Shown here piece after piece: positions 37,039 through 46,388 of a stretch of 64,000 nt of DNA. The stretch is from assembly GCA_965221485.1 (NCBI GenBank), contig OZ244893.1:1240001-1304000 (forward strand), given 5' to 3'. This DNA is from JAJEBT01 sp965221485. GTDB taxonomy: Bacteria > Pseudomonadota > Alphaproteobacteria > MPNO01 > UBA830. The first letter of the stretch is position 1; every line of letters starts with the position of its first letter. The notes under the pieces are model-generated. The model was not told where the DNA came from, made no database searches, and saw only the letters and a list, made by a program, of their open reading frames with translations. Made by a program: the position numbers and the translations under genes.

Positions 37039-37115
37039 TGGCGCGCCCGGAAGGATTCGAACCCTCGACCTGCGGATTAGAAGTCCGCTGCTCTATCCAG
37101 CTGAGCTACGGGCGC
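37039..37115 (-). tRNA. tRNA-Arg (anticodon UCU)
   Basis: 77 nt on the minus strand. Acceptor arms GCGCCCG (37115-37109) and CGGGCGC (37049-37043) pair over 7 bp, followed by discriminator G and an encoded CCA. The D-arm starts GCTCAGCTGGATAGAGC, the anticodon loop is CTTCTAA with anticodon TCT, and the T-loop is GGTTCGAATCC. It reads AGA (and AGG by wobble), rare Arg codons in a GC-rich genome. Confidence 0.97.
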
Positions 37116-37256
37116 CAGCGAACGTGCCCCTTCATAACACAACCTCCGTGCAATCGAAAAACCCCGAAGTAGCAATGTCCGGTCATTTCCGACTAAAGTG
37201 CAGAAAACGATGCCAAACAGGTATCAGTTAATGAAAACCCTTGACGGAGGCGGGCA

Positions 37257-38021
37257 GTGGGAGAACGGGTGAAAGGCAAACGCGCCCTGATCGTGGGATC
37301 AGGCGGGATCGGCGGTGCATCTGCGCTGAAACTGCATGACGAAGGTGCCAGCATCGCCCTGATCGATAGCGAACAGGACGCAGTGGATCGTACATCCAAA
37401 CTCCTGACGCAAAGCGGGCGCAAGGGACCGGTGTTCGCAAAAGCCGCCGATATGGGAGATCCCCATATCGCAAAGGCCATGGTCAACGAGGCCGCCAGCG
37501 AACTGGGAGGGCTGGACACTGTAATCCATGCCGCCGCTGCCCGGGAACCAACCGCCACAACAGAAGAACTGTCCCTAGAAGATTGGGATCTGTGCCTCCG
37601 GGTCAATCTCAGCAGCGTATTCTATCTCTGCAAATTCACCATTCCCCATCTTCGCGCTGCCGGAGGCGGCGTGATCGTGACGATCGCATCCCAGTTCGGC
37701 AGTGTCGCCACTGCGGGCCGTCCGGCCTATCACGCCACCAAGGGCGCTGTAATCCAGCTCAGCCGCGCAGTCGCGATCGAAACGGTGAATGACAATATTC
37801 GCGCCGTGACGATCTCTCCGGGCGCCGTCGAGACCGACCGTCTCCTTGCCCGTCACAAGACGTTCGAAGCCGTGCGGGAGCGACTGGTTCCCAATCATCC
37901 GATCGGACGTCTGGCCCAGCCGGAGGAAATCGCCAACGCGGTTCTGTTTGTTGCCAGTGATGAAGCCTCCTTCATGACAGGTTCCGACGTGATCATTGAC
38001 GGTGGATACACCGCGGTCTGA
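37257..38021 (+). CDS. SDR-family oxidoreductase
   Basis: Short-chain dehydrogenase/reductase of 254 residues. The GTG at 37257 is preceded by GGAGG at 6 nt and is preferred to the GTG at 37269. Cofactor motif GSGGIGGASA, catalytic residues in ASQFGSV and Y-x-x-x-K (YHATKGAV), and the end block GSDVIIDGGYTAV are typical of FabG-like classical SDRs. It lies 41 bp upstream of the DUF2817 gene. Substrate unknown. Confidence 0.93.
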   Translation: MGERVKGKRALIVGSGGIGGASALKLHDEGASIALIDSEQDAVDRTSKLLTQSGRKGPVFAKAADMGDPHIAKAMVNEAASELGGLDTVIHAAAAREPTATTEELSLEDWDLCLRVNLSSVFYLCKFTIPHLRAAGGGVIVTIASQFGSVATAGRPAYHATKGAVIQLSRAVAIETVNDNIRAVTISPGAVETDRLLARHKTFEAVRERLVPNHPIGRLAQPEEIANAVLFVASDEASFMTGSDVIIDGGYTAV

Positions 38022-38062
38022 CACAACGTTTCCCTCGCTCCTTGACATTCGTCGACACCACG

Positions 38063-39154
38063 ATGTCCCGCACACCGTATTTCCCGGATGACTATCAGAG
38101 CAGCCGCGAAGCGTTTCGCTCGGCCGCCCTTGCAGCCGGTGCCCGACTCGCTGCATACGTTTCTCCGGCAGAAGGACCCAAAGGCGAAACGCTCCACACG
38201 GATGTGGCCGTCCTTGGTGACGATTCCGCTCCTCATGTCCTTCTCTGCAACTCTGCCACTCACGGTGTCGAAGGTTTTTGTGGCTCCGGGGTGTTCCGGG
38301 GGTGGCTGGAAAGCGGGGAATCAGAGCGTCTGCCAAGAACCATCAAGGTTGTGCTCGTTCATGCGCTCAACTGTTACGGCTTTGCCTGGTTGCGGCGCGT
38401 GACCGAAGACAACGTCGATCTCAATCGCAATTTCGTGAATCACGGGATATCCCGCCCCCATAACCCTGAATATTCACGCCTTCACGATGACCTCTTGCCC
38501 GATCGCTGGGATGCCGGTGCCGTCGCAAGCCTGGAAAAGAAATTTCAAAATTACATCAACAAGCACAGCCAATCGCAGCTTCAGGCGGTTCTGACTGGCG
38601 GCCAGTATGATCATCCCGACGGCATTTTCTATGGAGGAGACAGACCCACCGCCGCTCGTGAACGCTTCCTGAAAATCGTCGACGAGCATGTTTCGGGAGC
38701 CGCCCACGTGCTCTTTCTCGACTGGCATACCGGCCTGGGCCCCTATGGTTCGGCCGAGCTGATCGGTGCAACGCGCCCTGGCACGATGCACGGAGATCGT
38801 GTCCGCTCGTGGTTCGTCAACGGCCTGACGTCGCCCGCGGATGGAAATTCTTCCTCGGCTCCGCTCAGTGGTACGATCGGATCCGGCCTGCGGAGGCACC
38901 TTCAGGGGCACGGCACGGACATTACCAGCCTCACGGTCGAATTCGGCACCTACCCTCCATTCGATGTCCTTGTCGCACTGATAGCGGACAACTGGCTGCA
39001 TCTGTCAGGAGAGATCCATAGCGATACCGGCCGGAGCATCAAGCGGCAGATCCGCAAGGCTCTCTATCCGGACGAGGACGACTGGAAGGAACTGGTCTGG
39101 ATCCGCGGCCGACAGCTTCTTCGTCGCGCTGTAAAGGGCCTTTCCAGTCTGTAA
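38063..39154 (+). CDS. DUF2817 family zinc carboxypeptidase-like hydrolase
   Basis: A 363-residue protein of the M14-like DUF2817 family. Putative zinc ligands are H-x-x-E in THGVEGFCG and a later His in DWHTGLG; a conserved NRNF block (DLNRNFVNHG) supplies the carboxylate-binding Arg, and VEFGT carries the likely catalytic Glu. No signal peptide, so cytoplasmic. A TTG at 38042 would add seven residues, but ATG is preferred. The natural substrate of this family is unknown. Confidence 0.9.
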   Translation: MSRTPYFPDDYQSSREAFRSAALAAGARLAAYVSPAEGPKGETLHTDVAVLGDDSAPHVLLCNSATHGVEGFCGSGVFRGWLESGESERLPRTIKVVLVHALNCYGFAWLRRVTEDNVDLNRNFVNHGISRPHNPEYSRLHDDLLPDRWDAGAVASLEKKFQNYINKHSQSQLQAVLTGGQYDHPDGIFYGGDRPTAARERFLKIVDEHVSGAAHVLFLDWHTGLGPYGSAELIGATRPGTMHGDRVRSWFVNGLTSPADGNSSSAPLSGTIGSGLRRHLQGHGTDITSLTVEFGTYPPFDVLVALIADNWLHLSGEIHSDTGRSIKRQIRKALYPDEDDWKELVWIRGRQLLRRAVKGLSSL

Positions 39155-39163
39155 CAGGCCCCC

Positions 39164-39472
39164 TCAATGCGTCCAGTTGGTTTCCCGGTCAAACCTGAAA
39201 TTGTCCGCGTAGCTCTTGGGAGCCGGGCGCCGTAACTGTGGTTTGGCCAGATGGTACTCCAGCCCGTGCTTCTCACAGAACGCGACGGCGTCGTCTTGCG
39301 TTTCGAACCGCATTCGCAGCTGATTTCGCGTATCTCCCCGGCCGACCCAACCCATCAACGGGTCATTGGACTGGGGTTTTCCCGGTTCATACTCCACGAT
39401 CCACTGGCTCGTCCGGGCGCGGCCTGACTGCATGGCGGTCTTGCGAGGTTGATAGATACGGACTGCGGGCAT
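39164..39472 (-). CDS. complex I accessory subunit, NDUFS4 (18 kDa) family
   Basis: A 102-residue homologue of the mitochondrial NDUFS4/AQDQ subunit of NADH:ubiquinone oxidoreductase. Typical blocks are VRIYQPRKTAMQSGRA, WIVEYEP and LMGWVGRGDTRNQLRMRF, and the C-terminal FRFDRETNWTH. The subunit stabilises the electron-input module of complex I and is largely limited to alphaproteobacteria and mitochondria, so it is a good taxonomic marker here. It is a single gene convergent with the DUF2817 gene, 9 bp apart. Confidence 0.95.
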   Translation of the reverse strand: MPAVRIYQPRKTAMQSGRARTSQWIVEYEPGKPQSNDPLMGWVGRGDTRNQLRMRFETQDDAVAFCEKHGLEYHLAKPQLRRPAPKSYADNFRFDRETNWTH

Positions 39473-39651
39473 CGCGAACGCTCCGGGCGCGGACGGATCC
39501 CAAGCTATAGAATCGAGGCGAGGGATCCGTCAAGTTGCGATCATTCCCCGGAATTGCTATCAAGCCTGTTCGAATAATGCGAGATATGGCCGACAGGGCT
39601 CGGAAGCGTCATCGTCGGTTGTGCTCGCCTTCAGAAGGGATGGATCTATCC

Positions 39652-40683
39652 ATGAAAACAAAGAGCAGCAGTGTGATCGCAGGTGCGATGCTGGGCATTG
39701 CGGCCCTGGCCATCGGCCCCGCCAAGGCCGCAGATTTCGACTTTTCGGGCAAGCAGATCAGCTTGACGATCGGTTTCGGGTTCGGAGGAACCTACGGAAA
39801 ATATTCGCGCATGTTTGCCGAACATCTCAAGAAGCATATTCCCGGCAATCCCAATATCATTGTCGATTCACGGTCGGGGGCAGGCGGTATGCTTGCAACA
39901 AATTACGCGGCCAAGGCCATGCCGGCCAATGGCCTGAACTATCTCGTACCGCCCGACAGTTCGGTCATCGTCCAGCTGATGCGGCCCAAAAAAGCCAAGT
40001 ACGACATGCGGGACTTTACCTGGATCGGCAGCGCCAATCAGACAAACGTCATCATGGTGGTGCGCAGCGATACCGGTGTCAAACGGTGGGAAGACCTGCG
40101 CAACACAAGGGTACAGATGGGCTCCACCGGACTTGGCTCTACCTCTTCCATAATGCCGGGCCTGGTGAACAATATGCTGGGCACCAAGATGCAGATCGTT
40201 ACCGGCTACAAGGGATCATCCAAAACCGGTCTTGCCGTGGAGCAGGGTGAAGTCCGGGGTGCTGCGTTCAACTGGCTTTTCTGGAAATCCAAATATGAGC
40301 GGTGGTTCCAGGGCGATCAGCCATTTGCCCGGGCCGTCCTGCAGTTGGGTCATTTCAAGGATCCTGAACTTCCGGATGTTCCGATGATGAAGGATGTCGC
40401 TGATGCAAAGTATCGCGACGTGCTGAATTTTATTGGCGCTCTGGGGCTGATCGGCCGCGGTGTTGCTGCTCCTCCGGGCACACCCGAGGGTGCCATCACG
40501 GTGATGCGCACGGCCTGGGAGGCCATGATCAAGGATCCGGCTTTCACCGCTGATGCCGAAAAACGCAAGCTCCGGGTTATTCCAGGGACTGGCGAAACCA
40601 TTCAGAAAGTGGTCAACGACGCCATTTCAAACGCCAGTCCGGAAGTCGTAAAACTGGCCGCCAAGCTGGCTTACGGCAAATAA
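39652..40683 (+). CDS. tripartite tricarboxylate transporter substrate-binding protein (TctC/Bug family)
   Basis: Periplasmic binding protein of 343 residues with a signal peptide (about 1-26, ending PAKA). Bug-family features are SLTIGFGFGGTYGKYSRMFAEH, NIIVDSRSGAGGMLATNYAAK and the PPDSSVIVQLM turn. The ATG at 39652 is chosen because the signal peptide starts there. No TctA or TctB permease gene is in the window, so this is an orphan receptor, as is frequent for Bug proteins. A hairpin follows the stop. Confidence 0.93.
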   Translation: MKTKSSSVIAGAMLGIAALAIGPAKAADFDFSGKQISLTIGFGFGGTYGKYSRMFAEHLKKHIPGNPNIIVDSRSGAGGMLATNYAAKAMPANGLNYLVPPDSSVIVQLMRPKKAKYDMRDFTWIGSANQTNVIMVVRSDTGVKRWEDLRNTRVQMGSTGLGSTSSIMPGLVNNMLGTKMQIVTGYKGSSKTGLAVEQGEVRGAAFNWLFWKSKYERWFQGDQPFARAVLQLGHFKDPELPDVPMMKDVADAKYRDVLNFIGALGLIGRGVAAPPGTPEGAITVMRTAWEAMIKDPAFTADAEKRKLRVIPGTGETIQKVVNDAISNASPEVVKLAAKLAYGK

Positions 40684-40710
40684 TCGCCGGCGTTATTCCG
40701 TCTGCACCGT

Positions 40711-40736
40711 GGCCTCGTTTCGAATGAAACGGGGCC
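40711..40736 (+). terminator. hairpin terminator after the TctC-type gene
   Basis: GGCCTCGTTTC (40711-40721), loop GAAT, GAAACGGGGCC (40726-40736): an 11-bp stem with one G-T wobble, 27 nt after the stop. No T-tract follows, but the stem is strong. Confidence 0.6.
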
Positions 40737-41022
40737 CGGCTGCAGACACCTGAGACCCGCCTTCGGCAACCAGGGGTGTCACCCGGGAGGGATCGCTCTG
40801 GAGCAGGGATCTCCGCAGTCAGAAGCGACGGCCGGACCCTCGGATATCCCGTCCAATATGGCTGAGACCCGAACGTAAGCTTTTCCATGGTCAAGCTCTT
40901 GGAGCCACAGGCTGCCCAACCAGGGCCGTACAGTTGATCAGGAGGCTCCTGGCCGGACATAGACCAGGTCTCTGTCAGGCCTGATCGCTTCAGTTTCGCG
41001 TTCCAATTAAAGCGGGGGGCGC
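40737..41022. other. 286-bp intergenic stretch
   Basis: Separates the TctC-type hairpin from the amidohydrolase gene. It presumably holds the promoter of the latter; no motif was clear enough to mark. Confidence 0.35.
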
Positions 41023-42174
41023 ATGACCTTCTACAAGTATAATTCTGCCGACAACCATATCGATCAGCGATGGATTCCTGCCGGTCTGTGGCAGGAACGC
41101 GTGGCCGAAAAATTCAGACCCCATGCTCCCCGGGTCATTGAACAGGAGGGTCACTGGTACTGGCAGTGGGAAGATCGGATCTTCGCCGGGCGGGACGGCG
41201 GTGCAGCTGACAGCCCCGACAACCGCCGAATTCTTGAAGAACATTTTGGCGATCATGCAAAGGACTTGCCCGCGGGCGCACTGCCTCCAGCCGATCCCGA
41301 GATCATATTGGCCCACATGGACATGGCCGGGATCTGGGCCTATGTAGGCTATGCTGCTGTCCGCAAGTGGGAGGTGACGGACCTGTCACTCCGGCATGAA
41401 ATCCATCGGGTCTATAATGACTGGATGATGGAAATGAATTCGGTGGAGCCGGACCGCCTCCTGATGCTGCCGGTGATGCCCGTTTTCGATTCACAGGCAA
41501 CACTCGCTGAGGTCGAACGGATGAAACGCTTCGGGTGCAAGGCTGTTGAATTCCCTGTTGCCGATCTCGAAAAGGAAATCTGGGATCCGTGCTGGGATTC
41601 TTTCTGGTCCGCATGCGAAGACGGCAACATCACGGTTTGCAGCCATATCGGCGACCGGGCGGGAGCCCCCTACCCGCCCACCGAGCGCGGCACCCGGATG
41701 GCCTACTTTTCTTGTGTTCCGTTCAGCGCGGCCAAACCCATTTCACAGCTGGCCTATTCCGGAACGCTCATGCGTCATCCCGGATTACGCTATAATTACG
41801 GAGAATGCCGGGCCGGCTGGGGTCCCATGCTTCTGCAGTGGATGGATCGACAGGCTGTGGAGAGGCCCGGACTGTTCGCCGATACCGGGCTCAAGGAAAT
41901 GCCAAGCTGGTATGTAAAGCGGCAAGTCACGATCACTTTCGAGGAAGATTATGTCGCCGGCATGCTGCTCCATCATCCGGACTCCGGTATGGCTGATATT
42001 CTGATGTGGGGAGCGGACTACCCCCATGCCCAGGGCGTCTGGCCCGATGCGGATGACGTCATGGACAAGATGTTCGACGGTGTCGATCCGACCATTCGCC
42101 GGCGCATCCTGTTTGACCGCTGTCTCGAAATGTTTCAACTCAATGGCCCCGATCCAGCATTGATCACGGCCTGA
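41023..42174 (+). CDS. amidohydrolase-2 family protein
   Basis: Metal-dependent hydrolase or decarboxylase of the ACMSD/amidohydrolase-2 type, 383 residues. N-terminal NHID (11-14) stands for the usual DxH/HxH metal motif; a later His is in CSHIGDRAG, and WGADYPHAQG near residue 331 carries the conserved Asp and the SDYPH-like end motif. AGGCGGGGGGC precedes the ATG at a short distance. It is 25 bp upstream of a VOC protein, suggesting a two-step degradation pair. Relatives are common in TTT- and TRAP-rich alphaproteobacteria; substrate unknown. Confidence 0.9.
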   Translation: MTFYKYNSADNHIDQRWIPAGLWQERVAEKFRPHAPRVIEQEGHWYWQWEDRIFAGRDGGAADSPDNRRILEEHFGDHAKDLPAGALPPADPEIILAHMDMAGIWAYVGYAAVRKWEVTDLSLRHEIHRVYNDWMMEMNSVEPDRLLMLPVMPVFDSQATLAEVERMKRFGCKAVEFPVADLEKEIWDPCWDSFWSACEDGNITVCSHIGDRAGAPYPPTERGTRMAYFSCVPFSAAKPISQLAYSGTLMRHPGLRYNYGECRAGWGPMLLQWMDRQAVERPGLFADTGLKEMPSWYVKRQVTITFEEDYVAGMLLHHPDSGMADILMWGADYPHAQGVWPDADDVMDKMFDGVDPTIRRRILFDRCLEMFQLNGPDPALITA

Positions 42175-42199
42175 TATCTTGCCGCAAGGAGGCTACGTC

Positions 42200-42700
42200 A
42201 TGGCAAAACTTCGACATATTGCACTGTCAGTTCCTGACCCTGAAAAAGCCGCAGATTTCTACTGTGAGGCCTTTGACATGGTTCGGGTCGGCAAAACGGA
42301 CTCTCCGCTCGCCAGGGGTTGCTATGTCTCTGACGGCGTTATCACGGTTGCTCTGCTTGACTACAAGACGGACGAATGGGCCGGGTATGTCGAAGGTGAG
42401 GACGAACGTGGCAAGGACTGGGTCGGCGTCCATCACATCGGTTTCTGGGTCGACGATCTGAACGAAACAGAAGAAAGAATCGAAAAAGCGGGCGGGAAAT
42501 ATTTTATGGGCCGTCCCGAAAAAAAATCGCCGGATACGTTCTACGAGATGAAGTTTCGCGACCCCAACGGCATTATTGTTGATTGCACCCATCTAGGCTG
42601 GGGGGGATCGGTCAAGGAGGTCATCCCGGCGGAGGAGAAGGATCGACCTCGATTCGAGGCCCGCTTCCCCCGCAAACCGAGCGCGCAAGCTGCAGAATAA
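42200..42700 (+). CDS. VOC-family (glyoxalase/dioxygenase superfamily) protein
   Basis: A 166-residue vicinal-oxygen-chelate protein. The first half opens LRHIALSVPDPEKAADFYCEAF with the metal His, the second half has VHHIGFWVDDLNE and ends in FRDPNGIIVDCTH. The metal site would be His7, one His in VHHIGF, and Glu in TFYEMKF. An AAGGAGG ribosome binding site lies 11 nt before the ATG. It is likely operonic with the amidohydrolase. Fold-level function only: lyase, isomerase or ring-cleaving dioxygenase. Confidence 0.9.
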   Translation: MAKLRHIALSVPDPEKAADFYCEAFDMVRVGKTDSPLARGCYVSDGVITVALLDYKTDEWAGYVEGEDERGKDWVGVHHIGFWVDDLNETEERIEKAGGKYFMGRPEKKSPDTFYEMKFRDPNGIIVDCTHLGWGGSVKEVIPAEEKDRPRFEARFPRKPSAQAAE

Positions 42701-43525
42701 CCACCCGCCAGACTGTTGCGATTACCAGATCTGGCGCGTGCATACATAGCAGAATACGTTCCTGTCTGTGACAGGAGGCGGGTACACCGGCAGAACCATA
42801 AAGGACCTTTGCCCGTAGCGAGGCGCCCGTGGTCGACGTGATGTCGGACCCGCTGTGTCCTCCAGCCACTCGTCACATTGACACGGCACTTGCCAGATTC
42901 GGGTCCGTGAACGATGCGAGGACTACGGCGCAGGAATTCACGGCCGTGAGCGTTCAGACCCGAATTGACACATCTGCAGAAGCATCGGGCTCCACCCGGA
43001 TCCGATCGACGGTAACTGCAAAAGCCGTCGTTCGTCGCTGCTGATCGTCTGATTTCACGCGGTTGCCTTCCTGCGAAAAACAAAGGAGAGTCAGGAACTT
43101 CGCCGATGCGTCGATATGCTGTTCACCACTTTGACCAATGGGGAGAGTCTTCGCATATCAGCTGTTTTGCCGGGGATCTCTGATCCGGGCGGGTCCATAC
43201 CCTGAGACGATGAAACCATCGGGGTGGTTCCAGACCACCGTGACCGCCGTTCAGCGATATCGATTTACAGCTCACAAACAGCCTGTTGTTTGCCACTCAG
43301 ATCTTTCGGCGCGATCTTGCCGCCGCCGGACATGCCGCCATCGCAACCCGATGCGGAACGGCGTTCCGCTCAGACAAGTTTCAGCCTTGTTCGGGCCAAC
43401 GTCGCAACAGCTGTGGCGCAGCTTCCCTGATCCAGCCCTACGTTCCCGGGACTGTTTGTCCCCGCGTGTTGTATCCTGGCAGCCCAGTCATCAGGTATCC
43501 GACGAATTGGATTGGAGACACTGAC
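42701..43525. other. 825-bp stretch without a supported gene
   Basis: No frame on either strand shows a family resemblance, and the overlapping frames are Ser/Arg/Thr-rich. It runs directly into the antitoxin relic at 43526, so the whole 1.28 kb up to nnr looks like decayed accessory DNA. Confidence 0.4.
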
Positions 43526-43862
43526 ATGGGCGGACTTCCCAAGCGCATCATGAACCATGCCGGGAGCCTTCCGGAAGCCACACTGCTCTGTCCGGCCCCT
43601 CTCCTTCATCGCGACAGGCCCAACCGCCGCCCTGGATCCGTAAGCGAATTCCATTGCGCCGCAGTCCGGGTTTCTGAAGTTGAACACTCTCTGCAACCGC
43701 TTGTCCCCAGGGATCGAGAAGGCGCATTCAGCTCTTGCCGAAAAGTGAATCCGTGTCGTCTCTGGACCCCTACGGATCTGGGCCGTAACCCGCGCCGGCA
43801 TGGATCGCTATCGCCCCGCAACCACGCCGCTGCGGATCATCGAAACGGGTCAGAAATTGTGA
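43526..43862 (+). pseudogene. decayed DUF6088/AbiEi-type antitoxin gene
   Basis: The first 28 codons read MGGLPKRIMNHAGSLPEATL and then LCPAPLLH, the characteristic opening of DUF6088 proteins (type IV AbiEi-like antitoxins). After a +1 shift at about 43608 the frame continues TAALDP-stop-ANSIAPQSGFLKL, matching the usual AAVDQALSRLARSGKL region. The region with the GVY...RPVETRFG consensus is deleted, and then PGIEKAHSALAEK-stop follows, where a TGA replaces the expected Trp codon. One frameshift, one deletion and two internal stops make it non-functional. No partner nucleotidyltransferase toxin gene follows. The family match is from memory of the consensus. Confidence 0.65.
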
Positions 43863-43984
43863 AAACTGATGTGATACAAAATCTCCGTGCCCCTCCCGTC
43901 ATCTCCATCGCCCAATTGGGCACACATGAAAGGAGCCGCCAATATTTCCATAACATGCAAGGAGGTGTCGCAGCAGGTTCCTTC

Positions 43985-45469
43985 TCACAAGTTCTGATCC
44001 CGGTACACCGCGTCAAGTTCGCACAGGACGGACGGCAACGTCTCACAAAGGTCCTCGGCTATCAGCCCCGGTCCAAATTCCTTCGCAGCCGCACCATGGA
44101 GCCATGTGCCCGCACAAGCCGCCTCGAACGGCGGCATTCCCTGTGCCATAAGCCCTACGATCAGACCCGCAAGCACATCACCGGTGCCGGCCGTCGCAAG
44201 AGTGGGCGGCGCGTTTGCATTGATCGCCGCCCGGCCGCATGGACCGGCAATGACTGTATCGGCACCCTTCAAAAGGACCACGCAACCACACCGATCGGCA
44301 GCAGTCCGCGCAAGATCAAGACGAGACCCCGTCAAATTGAAAAGCCTTGCGAACTCTCCCTCATGCGGCGTGATCACACTGCGGGTGCCTTGCAACAGCC
44401 TGAAGAGATCCTCTGACCTGTCGGCAAAGACCGTCAGTCCATCAGCATCCACAACGAGGCTGCGCTCACTCGTCGCCGCGATCCGGACCAGGTCAAGTGT
44501 CGTCCGGTTTACGCCCATCCCCGGCCCGACAAGGATGGCATTCCTCCCTTTACGGCCGAGCAGCATCCTGAATTCGTCTGTCGATGTGAAGGGTTCAGTC
44601 AGCAGGCCTGGAGCATCGGCGGCATATAACGGGAGACTCTCTGGACCCGCTGCCACGGTGACCAGCCCGGCTCCGATGCGTCTGGCTGCACGGGCGGCAA
44701 GCCTTGCAGCCCCCGTCATTGATGATCCGCCGGCAATGACGGCATGGCCCCGACGATACTTGTGATCCCCGTAATGGGGCCAGGGAAAAAGCCCGGACCA
44801 GAGTTCCGGCTGGTTCGCATATGTGGTCGGCGCAATAGCGTCAAGGGCCTCAGGCGGAATGCCGATATCGGCAGTCACAACCGTTCCTGCCCGCTCCCGT
44901 CCCGGAAACAGGAGATGACCGGGCTTGCGGCGAAAAAACGTAACCGTCAGATCTGCGTACGGGGCAGAGCCCAGAATCCGTCCGGTGTCTCCGTGAACTC
45001 CGCTCGGCAGGTCAATGGAAACACAAGGCAAACCGGTCTCACGCAGATGCTCGAACAGTTCTCCCAGATCATCGTCAAGGGGACGTTCCAGTCCGGCGCC
45101 ATAAAGCGCATCCACGACCAGTTCCGCATCCCGGTACAGGTCGCTGCTGACCGTCCCGATGTCCGCTTGCCAACGACGCATATTGAGTTGCGTCTCGGGC
45201 GCAATCTTCCTGTGGTCCAGCATGCCAATTCGAACCGGCCATCCCGCGTCCTTCAGAAGGCGCGCAACAACGAAACCATCGCCGCCGTTACCGCCCGGAC
45301 CTGCCAGAACCGAGACGTCGCACGGTTCCCAGCGCTGCATGATGGCAGACGTTACGGCCTCACCGGCCGCTTCCATGAGTCTCTCGCCCGACGTTCCCGC
45401 TTCGATCGCAAACCGGTCTGCGAGGTACATTTCCTCGACGGTGAGTAACTCCTCGCCTCCGCCGCTCAC
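43985..45469 (-). CDS. nnr: bifunctional NAD(P)H-hydrate epimerase / ADP-dependent NAD(P)H-hydrate dehydratase
   Basis: Nicotinamide-repair enzyme of 494 residues. The N-terminal YjeF_N epimerase domain (about 1-215) has LAGPGGNGGDGFVVARLL; the C-terminal ribokinase-like dehydratase (about 230-494) has GSSMTGAARLAARAARRIGAG, ILVGPGMGVN, ITPHEGEFARLF and the anion-hole motif TAGTGDVLAG. It repairs damaged NADHX and NADPHX. Length and domain order are normal. It is a stand-alone gene, with 245 bp before the next gene. Confidence 0.96.
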   Translation of the reverse strand: MSGGGEELLTVEEMYLADRFAIEAGTSGERLMEAAGEAVTSAIMQRWEPCDVSVLAGPGGNGGDGFVVARLLKDAGWPVRIGMLDHRKIAPETQLNMRRWQADIGTVSSDLYRDAELVVDALYGAGLERPLDDDLGELFEHLRETGLPCVSIDLPSGVHGDTGRILGSAPYADLTVTFFRRKPGHLLFPGRERAGTVVTADIGIPPEALDAIAPTTYANQPELWSGLFPWPHYGDHKYRRGHAVIAGGSSMTGAARLAARAARRIGAGLVTVAAGPESLPLYAADAPGLLTEPFTSTDEFRMLLGRKGRNAILVGPGMGVNRTTLDLVRIAATSERSLVVDADGLTVFADRSEDLFRLLQGTRSVITPHEGEFARLFNLTGSRLDLARTAADRCGCVVLLKGADTVIAGPCGRAAINANAPPTLATAGTGDVLAGLIVGLMAQGMPPFEAACAGTWLHGAAAKEFGPGLIAEDLCETLPSVLCELDAVYRDQNL

Positions 45470-45713
45470 GTCAGCTTCCTCAAGGTCTTCGGAAAATCAC
45501 GGTCCTGCACGCACACCACTCTCATCGCTCCCTGCAGCGACACCGTGGACCGACGGACGGTCTGGTCGGCAAAAAAATCGCCACTGGCTCGGGCAAGTGG
45601 CGGAACAGGTTGCAACCGGATATCGCATCGAAAGTCTTATGCCGGATATTCGCACACCCCGGCAGCGTTGTACCCGCATCCCGGGCATATCGGCAGCGAA
45701 GGCGGGGGCACGC
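45470..45713. other. 244-bp intergenic stretch
   Basis: Upstream of nnr, which must have its promoter here. No motif was strong enough to mark. Confidence 0.3.
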
Positions 45714-46388
45714 TCACGGCGTCGCAAAATGCTCAATGATTTCCTCAACATGCAGGACATCAGCATATTTGTGATGCATGTCGAACAAATTCACCTTGTG
45801 AGACAGTATCGAGCGGTCAAAGACACATTCTTCTGCAATCGTTACGTGAAAGCCCGCAGAATATGCGTCAACCACCGATGCCCGGACACAGCCCGAGGTG
45901 CTGTCGCCGCAAACGACAAGGCTGCGAATGCCGCGACGAACAAGTTCCGGAATCAGGGGAGTGCCGTAGAAGGCGCTTGCCCGTTCCTTCACGATGAGTA
46001 CATCATCGGCCTGAGGGGTGAATGCCTCGTGAATTTCATAATCGTCCGCTTCCGTTCCATGTCCCACCTGGCGATTGGTGGCAACAACACCGGACGTTGC
46101 ATGCGCCGTCGTATAGAAAACCGGCCGTCCTGCAGCCCGTACCGCCTCAAACAGCCGCTTTGTCGGTTCAACCGCCTCCCAGGCGTAACGGCCACAGCTG
46201 CTCGGGTAACTTCCGACCAGTTCATGGGGCTCAAGAGGCCCGCCCCTGTAAACGAGGTTGTAGAGATCAATTACGAGAAGCGCCGGCACCGGGCCAACAC
46301 CGGTCTTGCGAGTGTAGGGCTCATAGATTTTCAGAATGTCGTCGGAAACGATGTCCTTCCAGCAATGATCTTCGAATCCGTCAGTCAT
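45714..46388 (-). CDS. isochorismatase-fold cysteine hydrolase (N-carbamoylsarcosine amidase-like)
   Basis: Cysteine hydrolase of 224 residues with the Asp-Lys-Cys triad visible: D41 (LLVIDLYN), K134 (IVKERASAFYG) and C167 (STSGCVRAS). The TSGCVRA block is typical of the N-carbamoylsarcosine amidohydrolase branch, which hydrolyses carbamoyl or amide bonds. It overlaps the upstream NHase-beta-like gene by 8 nt. Together they point to nitrile, cyanate, thiocyanate or amide chemistry, but no nitrile hydratase alpha subunit is present. Confidence 0.92.
   Translation of the reverse strand: MTDGFEDHCWKDIVSDDILKIYEPYTRKTGVGPVPALLVIDLYNLVYRGGPLEPHELVGSYPSSCGRYAWEAVEPTKRLFEAVRAAGRPVFYTTAHATSGVVATNRQVGHGTEADDYEIHEAFTPQADDVLIVKERASAFYGTPLIPELVRRGIRSLVVCGDSTSGCVRASVVDAYSAGFHVTIAEECVFDRSILSHKVNLFDMHHKYADVLHVEEIIEHFATP

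Noticed and set aside
36378..37115. tRNA-Arg as an integration site
   Set aside because: No integrase gene and no direct repeat of the tRNA 3' end were seen on either side.
43286..44416. 376-codon plus-strand frame
   Set aside because: Its second half is antisense to nnr and it shows no family resemblance; its first half includes the decayed antitoxin in another frame.
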